Origin: Nematopogon swammerdamellus
Lineage: Eukaryota; Arthropoda; Insecta; Lepidoptera; Adelidae
DNA length: 64,000 nucleotides
Assembly: GCA_946902875.1 (NCBI GenBank)
Contig: OX336348.1
Coordinates: 11,433,741-11,497,740, forward strand
Direction: 5' to 3'
In this document: in pieces, positions 10,492 through 21,455 of the stretch
Position numbering within the stretch: position 1 is the stretch's first letter
Layout of the letters: each line of letters opens with the position of its first letter
The notes under the pieces: model-generated
Seen by the model: the letters and a program-made list of their open reading frames with translations, nothing else
The model's database searches: none
Told to the model about the DNA's origin: nothing
Position numbers and translations under genes: made by a program

Positions 10492-11862
10492 ATGAAGACG
10501 AGGTCTCAGTCGAAGAGAGGTACAGAGGCAACGGATTCACACACACGCCCTGCATCCGACTCAGGTGCTGTCGACACGGCGGCTGGGCGATCACGACCGG
10601 GCACCTCCTCAACCTCGGAAGGCTCGGTCTCGCACAGCTTTCCTCATATGTCGGCCGCACACAATACCCCGAGACGTGAGGCAGGAGACGTGAACCCGAT
10701 GTCTCAAACGGAACCACCGGCGGCGCGACCACCTCCAACACCGCCGCCGGCTTCTGTTGCAGGAGGAAATCGTCGCAGCGGCTTGAGCTCAGCACATTCT
10801 TCACGGTCAGCATCCGCGGTCATTGCGCGCAAGTTTGCTGTAGAAGCTCTTCATGTGCGCAGGATGCTGGAACGAGAGGCTGAGCGTGAGCGCGTTGCTG
10901 CGGAACGTGAGCGTGAGGTGGCAGAGATGGAACTACGGGCGGCGCTTGCTGCCATCGATGCCGCCGCAAGTGCGCATGGTGTCGCCAGCGGCAGCGTGCG
11001 CACCAGTTCCATGCGCACACAGGATTGGGTTTATGGTTCCGATTCTGACCCATTACAGGTTAATGATGTTACATTACCTTCACAAAATGAATCGCAGACA
11101 TGTAGAACGAATGTCGGCACACAGCTACAGGATGAAGCTCTCGCCCAAGACACAATAACGTTCCTAACCCCTGTAAACTTGCCTCACAATGAAAATTTTA
11201 CACAGCAGGTATTGTGGCCGCCGGCTGTCGCTGGTGCTGCCGTTGCTCGGCAACACGACGCGCTGCCCGTGTGTGATCCTCGGCCACCCGCGACAGAGCA
11301 ATCGGTGCCGCAACTGCCTGAGCGAAATGAAGCAGAGATGCCGACGAATACTTGGCCCGCGTCCCTGCCGTCGCCGCTCGCTCGACCACCGCTTCTGCCG
11401 CCTTCGATGATAAGCGGAACAGAACAGGTTAACTGTGAAGCCGGTGAAACTAACCCAGCTAATATTACACTCAATAAAGAGATACCATCGGATATTTCTC
11501 AACTTGCATTAGCCATCGCCGCTTTAGCTGAGAAATCTAGTTCAAAATCACACAGCAGGGTCTCCAAGCCGTGGTACATAGAGCTATTGCCCTACTCCGG
11601 AAGTCCCACCGAGTGGCTCGGGTTCAAGCGAACCTACGAAGACACTAGGGCATCGTACACGACTGTAGAGAATCTAGCGCGTCTGCGGCACGCGCTGCGC
11701 GGTGAGGCGCGCGAGGCAGTCGCCTCGCTGCTCATATCGGCGCACGACCCCGACGAAGTGATGCGAGCGCTTGAACTTCGTTTCGCTCGCCCTGAACAGA
11801 TCGTACTGCAGGAGCTCGCCGCCGTGCGCTCTATGCCGAGGCTGAACGAGAATAAGATTTGA
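10492..11862 (+). CDS. BEL-B Gag, capsid part
   Basis: A 456-codon open frame starts MKTRSQSKRG, directly after an AT-rich leader. The N-terminal 100 residues are Ser/Pro-rich, residues about 120-160 form a strongly charged coiled coil (REAERERVAAEREREVAEME), and the C-terminal third contains the conserved BEL/Pao Gag core (LLPYSGSPTEWLGFKRTYED, then LRHALRGEAREAVASLL). It is distinct in sequence from BEL-A gag. The frame ends at 11862 and Gag continues in another frame from 11859, which a one-base indel would explain. The product therefore lacks its zinc knuckles. Confidence 0.85.
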   Translation: MKTRSQSKRGTEATDSHTRPASDSGAVDTAAGRSRPGTSSTSEGSVSHSFPHMSAAHNTPRREAGDVNPMSQTEPPAARPPPTPPPASVAGGNRRSGLSSAHSSRSASAVIARKFAVEALHVRRMLEREAERERVAAEREREVAEMELRAALAAIDAAASAHGVASGSVRTSSMRTQDWVYGSDSDPLQVNDVTLPSQNESQTCRTNVGTQLQDEALAQDTITFLTPVNLPHNENFTQQVLWPPAVAGAAVARQHDALPVCDPRPPATEQSVPQLPERNEAEMPTNTWPASLPSPLARPPLLPPSMISGTEQVNCEAGETNPANITLNKEIPSDISQLALAIAALAEKSSSKSHSRVSKPWYIELLPYSGSPTEWLGFKRTYEDTRASYTTVENLARLRHALRGEAREAVASLLISAHDPDEVMRALELRFARPEQIVLQELAAVRSMPRLNENKI

Positions 11863-12803
11863 ATGTATTTGCATGTAAACTTCGAAACTGTGTATCTACT
11901 ATTGTATTGTTAAATAAACATGAATATTTGCATTCTCCTGAACTATTCGATGCATTGTTAGCGAAGCTGTCGCCGTGGATGCGAAGCAGATGGATGGACT
12001 TTGCGGCCGAGCAACCGGAAAAGGTGAAATTAGAATTATTGTCAGATTTTATCACGCGTGAAGCAGAACGACAGGTTAAATTTGGAATCGTATCTCATGC
12101 TAATACGAGTGCACATTTTGAATCAGACAAGAAACGAGAAAAAGTCCACGCTACGTCTGCCTTCTCATCCGTCCCAGCAACTTGCATTTATTGCAGTGAA
12201 AAACACAACATCTGTTTTTGCAGTAAATTCAAGTCGCTCCCTGTAGACGATAGGTGGCGCTGGATACGCCAGAAGAAAGTTTGTTATAGGTGCCTCAGTG
12301 CCAATTCTCATCAATGGAAGACGTGTAAAACAAAACGATGTGATCACGATGGTTGCCAACTTCGGCACCATTCTCTTCTACATGGGGCAACATTCCCTCC
12401 TATCAGCAAACCGAGCACTTCTACAATAAATATGTGCGCTTCTGACATTCTAGGAGATAATGTTGACACAGTAGAAAAAAAGTTAGACAGTAAGTTAACT
12501 ACGAGTACTATTCCAGAGCAGAGGCTCACAACAAAGAAAGATATTATTTTAAATAACACTTCGGTCACTTCCCTAGCTACACAACAGCGACAGGGCCAAG
12601 TACTGCTGAAGGTAATTCCTGTCGTGCATAGACGTATATTATTTCTCTATGCTGTCGTGGTATGCGGACCAGCCGGTCACGTTGAGACGTACGCTCTGAT
12701 CGATGATGGGTCTACTGCTACATTGATTGACTCGTCTGTGGCTGAGCGCATAGGTGCGAAGGGCCCCGAGGGGCGCATGACTGTAAGTGGTGTTAGGGTA
12801 TGA
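11859..12803 (+). pseudogene. BEL-B Gag zinc knuckles and aspartic protease
   Basis: This frame picks up Gag where the previous one stops (LRNCVSTIVLL). It carries two cysteine/histidine clusters: CIYCSEKHNICFCSKFKSLP, then CYRCLSANSHQWKTCKTKRC. These bind RNA. Next comes the retropepsin-like protease start with the catalytic motif ALIDDGSTATLID (about residue 284), which processes the polyprotein. The protease is cut short at residue 314 by a frame break; the remainder continues at 12800. Confidence 0.85.
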
Positions 12804-13956
12804 CAACCGAAACAAAAATAAATTATGTAAGTTTTTATATCAGAGGTCGGCACAGTGACGAAGTTCACACGGTGCGAAATGCTCATTCCGTTCCTTCGCT
12901 CGGTCGGGCCCGACAGACCGTTAGCTGTGTGGACTTGGCCCGCCACCGCCACCTCGCTGACTTGGTGGAAGAGCTCGCATACGAGGACGCCACGCCCACG
13001 GTTCTCATAGGTAGCGCCGACTGCCTTCTGACATACTCTAAATGCACAAGGAAGGGTTCTTATTCCGAGCCGTTAGCGTATTTGACACCTCTGGGCTGGG
13101 TCGTTCATGGGTTCGAGTCTAGCAAAACCAAAACTGTGCAATATGTAAACCATACTGTAGTAGAAAGTAGTAGTTATACCGACGATCAGAATCTTGAAAA
13201 CTTGATAAAGAAGCAATACAAGCTCGACTCGATAGGTATTCTGAAAACCGAGTTGTGTACTCAGAATGACCGTCGTGCCCAGGACATTCTTGAATCCACA
13301 TCTCGCCGTCTTTCTACGGGCAGGTTCGAGGTTGGCCTCCTGTGGCGTGAGGACAACGCCGAACTTCCGAAAAGTTTCTCTTTAGCACGTCGTAGGCTAG
13401 AAATGATCGAAAAGAAGATGGCGAAAGATTCACTGTTCGCTACTGCATACAAGAAGAACATGACTGATATGCTGGACAAGGGTTATGCTGAGGAATGTCC
13501 TCCTCCTAGAAATGGTATTGAGCCGCTGCAGCCAAGAGTCAAGGAGTAAGCTTGAACTCATTCTTGTTGCCGGGACCAGACCTTCTTCAACCTCTTCTGG
13601 GGATCCTGTTCAGATTTAGGGAAGGTGGTATTGCAATGACCGCAGATATCCAGGAGATGTTCCCACGGATCAAAATCCGAGAGCAAGATCGTGATGCTCA
13701 GAGATTTCTGTGGCGGGATGGCAACCCAAACGCTGAAATAAGGCAATATAGAATGAGCTCGGTAATCTTCGGTGCTACTTCCAGCCCTTGCACAGCACTC
13801 TATGTTAAGAATAAGAAAGCAAAGGACTTCGAAACGGCTTACCCTGATGCAGCTCACGCTATTATTAATGATCACTACATGTACGATTTCATTGGAAGTC
13901 TCGATGATCCATGTGCTGCTGCACGTCTCGCCTCTGACATAGTGACAGTTCACTAG
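12800..13956 (+). pseudogene. BEL-B reverse transcriptase, damaged
   Basis: 12800-13549 encodes the protease-RT linker (TPLGWVVHGFESSKTK; LSTGRFEVGLLWRE). 13552-13956 encodes the RT palm ([20 protein letters not shown]; motif [24 protein letters not shown]; motif [10 protein letters not shown]). Compared with the fragment at 4972-5460, a segment between the linker and the palm is missing at 13549. The motif C dipeptide is YD instead of DD, so a catalytic aspartate is lost. Either defect alone would kill the enzyme. Confidence 0.85.
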
Positions 13957-13971
13957 AAATGCTGCTTTGTC

Positions 13972-14319
13972 ATGAGGAGCTGGGTATCAAACGATCCAAC
14001 CGTTTTGGCCAATTTATCACCAGAACTACGACTCATCCAACCATCTAACATTAAACTAGGTTCGATCCAGCCTACTGTCCGCACTCTAGGTCTGATTTGG
14101 AATCCTACACGGGATTCTCTGGGTTTCCAAACCGGGTTGCAAGGAGAAGTTCCAGAAAAACTTACTAAAAGGAAAGTTTTGTCCCACGTTATGCGCGTTT
14201 ATGATCCACTTGGGCTCTTGGCTCCGATCGTAGTACGCGGTCGTATCCTTTTTCAGCAGACCTGGAGAACTGGAATCGGTTGGGATGAGGCATTCGAACG
14301 AGAAGACGATGAGCGTTGA
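13972..14319 (+). pseudogene. BEL-B RT thumb/connection region
   Basis: It encodes TVRTLGLIWNPTRDSLGFQT and KRKVLSHVMRVYDPLGLLAP, the conserved segment between RT and RNase H in BEL/Pao Pol. It ends at a stop (14317-14319), after which the same protein continues with FIDLHAVSTLHLPRWYL into RNase H. Confidence 0.85.
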
Positions 14320-14980
14320 CGTGAGTGGTTCATCGACCTCCACGCAGTCAGTACTCTGCATTTACCTCGATGGTATCTGCGTGATCCGGATTTTGCTGTT
14401 TGCGAGTTACATCTTTTCTCGGACGCCAGTGAGCTCGCCTATGGTTGCGTAGCCTACTCGAGATTCACATACGCGGATGGAAAGGTGGAACTCTCCCTTG
14501 TGAGCAGCAAGGCTCGAGTGACGCCGCTCAAACCTTCTACGATACCTAGACTAGAACTGCAGGGCGCACTTATCGCGGCTCGTCTCGCAAATACGATTCG
14601 CGATGAGCATAGGTTAAAACCGACACGAACTCAATATTGGACTGATTCCACTACCGTTCTCGGATGGCTCCGAAGCGATGCTCGCCAGTTCAGAGCATTC
14701 GTCGGCCATCGAGTTGGTGAGATCTGCGAGACGACAAACGTCGCTGATTGGAGATGGATTCCGAGTGCTCTGAACGTGGCTGACGACGCCACTCGCTCAA
14801 AGTCGGGTCATTTGGGCTCAGACCATCGATGGTTCACCGACCCTGATTTCCTACTGGAATCTCCGGAAAAATGGCCCACAGAACCATGTAAGACGGAATC
14901 GCATATTCACAAAAACGTTGATAATGAAATAAAAATGAAACTGATGGACTCAAGTTGCACTACAGTGCAAATCTTGTATG
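14320..14980 (+). pseudogene. BEL-B RNase H
   Basis: Recognisable RNase H motifs are LHLFSDASELAYGCVAY (first catalytic Asp), IPRLELQGALIAARLA (Glu), YWTDSTTVLGWLRSD (second Asp) and WRWIPSALNVADDATR (third Asp). Thus all acidic residues are present. The domain removes the RNA strand during reverse transcription. It is open from 14485 on and runs in the same frame into the integrase. Confidence 0.85.
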
Positions 14981-15329
14981 CAACAGTTTCGGCGAATTCT
15001 AAGCGATTCAGTAACTGGCTACGCTTATTAAGAGCGACTGCATACGGCCACAAATACATCAAAATATTGAAAGATCGCGTTTTGGCAAAGAAGACCAAAA
15101 ATTCTACCGACCCTGACTATCTTGTATCCTTGCGTCGTAAAGTTTCTTCTGTTTCAGATCAGCCAGTGACTCGTACTTCAGTACGAAGGGGGCCACATTT
15201 TATTCAAGATCCTGCGGCTTCTGTACGAAGGGGGCCACACACTGCTCCACTTACATCTGCGCAGAAGCCTACTCGCACACTTCCTTCGTCAGACATTCCC
15301 TTGTCCCCTTCCAGTCACACCTTCATCCC

Positions 15330-16290
15330 ACTGAACGCTAATGATTTACGTGAAGCAGAAACGCACGTTTTACGTCAATGCCAGCAAGACACTTTTCTTC
15401 GAGAAATAGCCAGCATTCAAGCTGCACGACCGATACCTAAACAAAGTCGACTGTGGAATCTCTCACCTGAGCTGGATGACGACGGCATCCTCCGCTTGAT
15501 TGGACGCATAAAGTCTGCACCTGAAATTGATGATGAAGCAAAACGACCGATTATACTTGACGGAAGACACTGCACAACACGACTACTAGTAAAAAAGTTC
15601 CACGTGGATGCTGCACATGCGAATAATGAAATGGTGATAAACCAACTGAGACAACGTTTCTGGATTTTACGTCTACGTGATACCGTGAGAAGTGTTGCAA
15701 AAGAATGCCAGTTCTGTCGAATACGCCGAGCTACCCCCCCAGAACCACCAACGGGAGAAGAGATATGTGGCGCTTTACACATGCCTAACATCAAGAGCAG
15801 TTCACCTCGAAATAGTCGGAAGTTTGTCGGCAGACGCCGCAATATTGAGCTTACGGCGCCTAATAGCACGCAGAGGAGCGCCAACGAAGATATTTTCCGA
15901 TAATGGAACTGCCTTTGTCGGAGCGTGTAACGAACTATCAGCACTTTATGATCAGGCCGTTGGTGATTTTTCAGCGAATAAGGAGATACAATGGAGTTTC
16001 ATCCCGCCTGCATCCCGGTTCATGGGTGGGGTTTGGGAAAGGCTCGTTAGAAGTGTGAAAACAGCACTGAAAGTAACTCTTCATGAACGAGCTCCAAGAG
16101 AAGAAGTTTTGCACACCCTACTCCTAGAAGCTGAAGCAATAGTCAATGCCCGGCCATTAACCTACGTTTCAGTCGACACCAATGATCCCGAAGTATTAAC
16201 CCCCTTTCATTTTATACTAGGATCCCCATCTACATCTCCTCTACCTTTGCAACTTGACGATGTAGATCTAATGCAAAGATCACACACATA
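15330..16290 (+). pseudogene. BEL-B integrase, core deletion
   Basis: The N-terminal zinc-binding HHCC module is present: H-x4-H in KKFHVDAAHANNE, then ECQFC at 15710. Then the frame jumps: 15692-16357 reads EKRYVALYTCLTSRAVHLEI, SDNGTAFVGACNEL and FMGGVWERLVRSVKTALK. The second Asp and the Glu of the DDE triad are visible, but the stretch that should hold the first Asp is missing at about 15740-15750. The protein is lost at 16280 in a (CA)n tract. No 3' LTR follows. Confidence 0.85.
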
Positions 16291-16325
16291 CACACACACA
16301 ACATACACACACACACACACAAATT
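16281..16325. repeat. (CA)n microsatellite
   Basis: ACACAC tracts with a few TA interruptions. It marks the junction between BEL-B integrase and the next LINE fragment. Confidence 0.9.
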
Positions 16326-17456
16326 ACACGATATTCCTTTTCTGTTTGATGCCATGAATGATAGTGTACAAGTGGATGTTATTTACACTGATTTAAAAAA
16401 AGCGTTCGACAAAGTAGACCATTATACTTTGTTCGAAAAACTGGCTTTTAATGGAATCAAGGGAAATTTAATCAGGTGGTTTATCTCCTATCTTAGTAAT
16501 CGTCTCCAAAAGGTCACTATAAATGGATACAGTTCTCATAGAATTGAAGTTACATCTGGCGTACCTCAAGGGTCTATTTTGGGACCCTTCTTATTTGTAT
16601 TGTTTCTTAACGACATCGGCAAGTGTTTCCAATTTTGCAAATATCTGTTATACGCAGATGACCTAAAAATATTCTTCCGAATTGCCTGTATATCAGACTG
16701 TCTTCGTGTGCAAGAAGATCTAAGCAGATTCTTTTCTTATTGTAAATGGTACAAAATGCACCTTAACATACTAAAGTGCAAAAAAATGTCAATAACCAAA
16801 AATCTTAAAATTGTGAATTTTACATACAAAATATATAATATATAAACAGTATAAGAGACTTAGGAGTAATTATAGATAATAAGTTGCATTTTGATGAGCA
16901 CATTGAAAACATATTGAACAAATCTTACCGTATGATGGGATTTGTGTTGCGGAATACTAAGGATTTCAGAAATCCAGACAGCTACATTACACTGTTTAAC
17001 TCATTAGTACGATCGCACTTAGAATACGCGTCGGAGATCTGGAATCCTTATTATTTCAACTACATCAAGTCCCTGGAAAGTATTCAAAAATATTTTTACC
17101 GAATTCTGCACGTTAGACTTCGAAGAAGGGGGAACACATCAGTGTTCAAGCCCTTGCAGTTGAGTAGTAGAAGGAAGCTTGCCGATGTCATGTTTATTCA
17201 CAAGATATTGCACAATAAAATAAACTGTACCGATTTGCTAGCACAAATTAACATACGTGTGCCTAGAAGTACAGCTACAAGGTGTTCTGATTTGTTCCAT
17301 ATTCCAAGTGCCCGGAACAACGCAGGGAAAAGGCGACCATTTTACAGAATTTGCAAAACCTATAACAGTAGCTTTAATTCCATCGACATAATATTCGCAA
17401 CAAGTCAGCGTGTTTTTAGAGACACTATAATAAAAAAATTGAGAATAAGTGAATAG
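16326..17456 (+). pseudogene. Jockey/CR1-group LINE reverse transcriptase, 5'-truncated
   Basis: The open frames 16354-16845 and 16884-17456 together encode the second half of a LINE RT. Seen are IYTDLKKAFDKVDH (motif A), SGVPQGSILGPFLF (motif B), YLLYADDLKIF (motif C, catalytic YADD intact), and the C-terminal region (LVRSHLEYASEIWNPYYFNY; VFRDTIIKKL). A frame break with a stop separates the halves at 16845. Endonuclease and RT fingers are absent, as in a normal 5' truncation. The closest relatives are Jockey-superfamily LINEs by motif pattern. Confidence 0.85.
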
Positions 17457-17960
17457 ATACTTTTAATATCAGACTCAGTAAATATTAAAAACTAAATATT
17501 AACAACTGAAAAAATAAATAAATAAAATAAGAAATTATAATAATAAAAAAATATATATAAAAAAAAAATCCTAAATGATAGTTAAGTATTTGTTAGTTTG
17601 TTTATATTGTAACTCTTGTTTATTTGGGTGGTGGGTTTATTTTACAGTAATTGTAGCATAGTGTGTAATTTGTTCTTGTTAGTAATGATATGATATAATT
17701 TTAGTATTAAGCCATACTCTAAATAATTAGTTTTTTACTTTGTGGCAATAGAGGTAGGCTTTAGATTAGTTACTATTAGTTCTTGTTTATTATTTGTGTT
17801 GTTATGTTTAAAGCTGTTGTGTTGTCCTTGAAAATAAAAAAAAATAAGATTATTATTTGATGATTCGTGTTTAGTATTAAGGCGTTTAGAGTAAGATTAT
17901 TTGATTTGGTTTTCTGTGTTTTAGGTTATGAGTAATTTGGTTTAGTTTAGTGAGGTTATG
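17457..17960 (+). other. AT-rich 3' region of the LINE fragment
   Basis: Non-coding, about 75 percent A+T, following the LINE stop codon; it probably includes the LINE 3' UTR and possibly ends at the A-rich tract near 17835. Nothing else is recognised. Confidence 0.4.
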
Positions 17961-17964
17961 GGTA

Positions 17965-18295
17965 GGTTAGGTATTGTATTGTATTGTATTGTATATATTT
18001 ATTGCACTCAAATAGAATATGGGCAAAAGGTAACACTTAATGCCTCTAGGCATTTTCTAACAGGGTACCTTTGGGGTATGATAACTGCTAGGTGAGTGGC
18101 GGAGAGAGAAATTTAAATATTATGGTATGACAGATGTACGGGAATACAAAAGATAGATAAACTTAAATATGAATAATTAAATACTATACCTATATACCAG
18201 ATATATACATAAGATAGACTAAAATACTTAGTTTTTACATATCATATATATTTACTAACTCTGAACATGAGAGACATACTTTTGGATCAGAAAAA
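17965..18295 (-). mobile_element. 3' end of LINE-K with hairpin and (ACAAT)n tail
   Basis: On the minus strand the 3' UTR carries AAAATGCCTAGAGGCATTAAG (a stem-loop), then GTGCAATAAATATATACAAT and a tail of ACAAT units (17968-17995 on plus). The same stem-loop followed by CAATAAA occurs in two other LINE ends here (44800-44895 and 48335-48415). Confidence 0.75.
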
Positions 18296-18970
18296 TTAAG
18301 TTGACAAAAAGTGCTTCTTTAAAAGAATTTTGAATGTGTGAATGGAAGAAGAGAGACGGAGATTGACAGGGAGCTGATTCCACAGACGAGCTGCATGTAT
18401 CGTGAATGAGTCCGAATATGATGTAGTAGAATGGGAAGGAATAGTCAGCACCAAGTTATCATTTGACCTTAGCGATAGCCCGTGGGAGCTGAGAAAGGAA
18501 AAACGATCACTTAGGTATTTAGGAGCATTGGGGTTAAACAATGTGCAGTAGAGAAGTGATAAGACATGACTATTCTTGCGAAGGCGGATATCGAGCCACT
18601 GCAAACGATTTCGAAAATCTGATATATGATCAAACTTGCGCAAACCAAAGATGTATCGGATACACAAGTTGAGAAGACGATCAAGTTTGTTAAGTAGCTC
18701 TTCATTAAGATCAAGATAACACACATCGGCATAATCGAGTAGGGGTAGGAGTAGTGATTGTGCAAGCGTAATTTTGGTAGAGACCGGAATAAAATTCTGA
18801 AGGCGTTTGAGATAATGCATGCTAGCAAACAATTTCCGGCTGACCTCACCAACCTGAGTATGCCAGGAAAGCGTCTCATCCATGACGAGACCAAGATTTT
18901 TTACCTGTTTACTGTATGGAATGACTACACCGTTGAATTCCAAGGTTGGAAGCGCAGCACGGTTTAGCAA
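18296..18970 (-). pseudogene. LINE-K RT C-terminal domain
   Basis: The 224 codons read GVVIPYSKQVKNLGLVMDET and LDRLLNLCIRYIFGLRKFDH, ending SSIHTFKILLKKHFLST, the usual end of CR1/Jockey-type ORF2. It continues the protein of 18964-21039 but in another frame. The break lies at a short direct duplication (CTACTTGCTAAA twice, 18964-18992). Confidence 0.85.
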
Positions 18971-21039
18971 GTAGTTAATTTAGCAAGTAGTTTTGGAGTA
19001 CCTAACAAAATTGCCTGCGTTTTTGTCGGGTTCACCAAGAGTCCAAAACGTACAGCCCAGCTAAAAGCTGAGTCCAGGTCAATATTCATAAGGGCTACTG
19101 CCGTACTGATGTCATCAGGGTGGAAACGCCTATACAGCTGCAGGTCATCAGCGTATAGATGGTAGAGACACATTAACACCTTGACAATAGTGTTGATGAA
19201 GACGGAGAAAAGTAAGGGAGAAAGTACGCCGCCTTGTGGCACGCCAGCATTAATGTCACACCAGTCAGAGCAGACACTGTCAACTCGGACACTTTGCTGA
19301 CGGTCACTTAGATATGAAGAGAACCAATCAAGTACCGACTGCGAGATATTAAGAGAAAGGAGGATGGCTAATAGAATGTCGTGATCGACAGAATTGAACG
19401 CACTGCTGAAGTCTAGCAATACTAGGAGAGTAAGTTGTCTTTCATCCATCGCATAACGAATGTCATCGGTGATTTTGAGAAGGGCAGTAGTGGTACTGTG
19501 CGATGGACGAAATCCAGACTGGAAAGGGTCAAGAAGATTATTTGAGGAAAGGAACCTAGTTAACTGATGGTGAACTACACGTTCGAGAACTTTAGATAGG
19601 AATGGTAAAATAGAGATAGGTCGGTACTCACTAAATTGAGTAGGAGAACTTTTTTTGGGTAACGGTATGACGTAAGCCTTTTTCCATGAGTTAGGGAAAC
19701 ATCCCGACATTAGGGAAAAATTTATGATGTGGGAGATGGCAGGTAAAATATTCTCTAATATCGGGATATATAGTTCCCTACTCATGTTATCAAAGCCTAC
19801 GGCCTTACTTTTGATGGACAGAATAATCTTTTTTATATCGCAGTCAGATACTTGTGTGAACGCAAAAGGTGTAGTGTTAGGAGGAACAACAGAGTGTAAA
19901 TGACGTATTGTATTAGCTTTAATATTGGGATCCATAGATACTGGAGAAGCAGAGAAGTGGCGGTTTAAACCGTTCATGTCAATCGAGACACTGACATCAG
20001 AATTACCTTTAGCTAAACCAAGCGTTCTCAGGAATTTCCACATATCATTGGGAGAAGTGTTTTCAATGGAATCATGGATATGGCGACGTTTAGCATCTCT
20101 ACACATTCTATTGCAACGATTACGTGCAAGCTTGTACAGGGTTAGATTTTCATCAGTAGGCAGACGCCTGTGTTTCCGCTTCAATGCATCACGCTTGGCC
20201 ATCACCTTCCGAATTTCGGCATTCAGCCATGCGGCAGGCGCGTGTCTGACCTTGACAGCTCGAACCGGAGCATGTTTGTTATCGCCTGGGGCAGTGCCGC
20301 GATTGCCCGGGGCGCTTGCGCCGATATCACCTCCGCCGGCCGGCGCGGGCAAGACAGCTGCGAGCTCGCGCAGTCGCTCAATCGTGCGGACACGAACTTT
20401 CTGCCCTTCGGGCTGCAGCACGAAGATCTCCGCATCTCGGGTCCAGCATCGGGTCACACCGTATACCCGTCTCGCCTCTGTGAAGATTTTATGACGGGCC
20501 TCCGTGAGGAACTCAGAGACCGAAACGCCGCTCCCTTTTAGTGAAGTCTTCCCGGCCCAGGCTCGCGACCGGACGTCGAGGGAGGCAAACCTAACCAATA
20601 CAGGCCGTTTGCGATTAGCATTTGCTGCACCGAGTCGATGGCAAACACGGATATCGGCAGCGCTAAAGTCAGGTAAGCCCAGCTTTTTGACTTGTGTGAC
20701 GATTGTACTGATGCAGTTCTCACCTTCTCTCTCTTCCACACCGTGAAATAACAACACTTTTTTCCTTGTTTTTGTTTCGAGCACGTCGAGGCGCTCCTCG
20801 TAGGAGGCAAGCTGGCGCCGCAAGCAGGCTAGCGCCTTCCACATGATATTCTGGAAGGAGATCAGGTCAGCTGCGATGCGGCCACGCTCAGCGGAGTGCA
20901 CGCGGGGCGCAGACGCGCCGGGCGAGGGTCGACCGGCGGCGGCGGCCGTTGGAGCCGCGTCGTCTGCGTCGAGGCGGGCGTGGAGCCTCGCCACCTCCGT
21001 CCGGAACTCCGCCTCCAGCCGGTTGAGCTCCTCCATCAC
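18964..21039 (-). CDS. LINE-K ORF1-RT fusion lacking the endonuclease
   Basis: A single 691-codon open frame. Residues 1-92 are a coiled-coil region with an Ala/Pro-rich insert. Residues 94-225 form the ORF1 nucleic-acid-binding domain seen in many insect LINEs and in baculovirus FP25K-type proteins (KVLLFHGVEERE; IRVCHRLG; RPVLVRF). Then, without a stop, comes the ORF2 linker (WLNAEIRKVMAKRDALKRKH, residues 271-290) and RT: EYRPISILPFLSKVLERV, LLVLLDFSSAFNSVDH (motif A), NAGVPQGGVLSPLLF, and LYADD at residues 628-632. No AP-endonuclease (GDFN, SDH) lies between. Normally ORF1 and ORF2 are separate and ORF2 begins with the endonuclease; here an internal deletion has joined them. A frameshift at 18964 removes the RT C-terminus. 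Confidence 0.85.
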   Translation of the reverse strand: MMEELNRLEAEFRTEVARLHARLDADDAAPTAAAAGRPSPGASAPRVHSAERGRIAADLISFQNIMWKALACLRRQLASYEERLDVLETKTRKKVLLFHGVEEREGENCISTIVTQVKKLGLPDFSAADIRVCHRLGAANANRKRPVLVRFASLDVRSRAWAGKTSLKGSGVSVSEFLTEARHKIFTEARRVYGVTRCWTRDAEIFVLQPEGQKVRVRTIERLRELAAVLPAPAGGGDIGASAPGNRGTAPGDNKHAPVRAVKVRHAPAAWLNAEIRKVMAKRDALKRKHRRLPTDENLTLYKLARNRCNRMCRDAKRRHIHDSIENTSPNDMWKFLRTLGLAKGNSDVSVSIDMNGLNRHFSASPVSMDPNIKANTIRHLHSVVPPNTTPFAFTQVSDCDIKKIILSIKSKAVGFDNMSRELYIPILENILPAISHIINFSLMSGCFPNSWKKAYVIPLPKKSSPTQFSEYRPISILPFLSKVLERVVHHQLTRFLSSNNLLDPFQSGFRPSHSTTTALLKITDDIRYAMDERQLTLLVLLDFSSAFNSVDHDILLAILLSLNISQSVLDWFSSYLSDRQQSVRVDSVCSDWCDINAGVPQGGVLSPLLFSVFINTIVKVLMCLYHLYADDLQLYRRFHPDDISTAVALMNIDLDSAFSWAVRFGLLVNPTKTQAILLGTPKLLAKLTTC

Positions 21040-21455
21040 TCAGACTTGACTGAGACGGGAAGTGTAGGGTCGAGTGAAGTGATGTGTAGAAGTGGGTTTA
21101 GTGCCAGTGAAACCAGTGTTAACCAGCAGGGTATGTGTTAACCACTATGCCATTACTTATTTAGGAAGTAAGCTTCACTTTTATATAGTTTTTATTCAAA
21201 TTAAACGTTGTTATATAATAAATTATAAAACAATAATCGGACAGCTGTTTCTTTGCAGTGTGGTTTCTCCGCCTACCCACACTCGAATGTCTTAGGTAGA
21301 TAAGTATATAGCTTTGTAGGTTAAGAAGTCATATTGATATAGATTAAGGTGTAATTTGAAATACGTGTTTGTCATCGCCATATTGTGTATATTAAATTGT
21401 GTAATCCTGCTCAGCCGTTTCATTCGACCCACGCCCAGCTCAGACATTCATCACA
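21040..21455. other. LINE-K 5' leader and end of nested block 1
   Basis: On the minus strand 21040-21130 is probably the 5' UTR of LINE-K. The rest is AT-rich non-coding DNA ending ACATTCATCACA at 21455, just before the duplication AAGT at 21456-21459. It could be the 3' end of an LTR (ends in CA), but no partner LTR was found. Confidence 0.4.
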
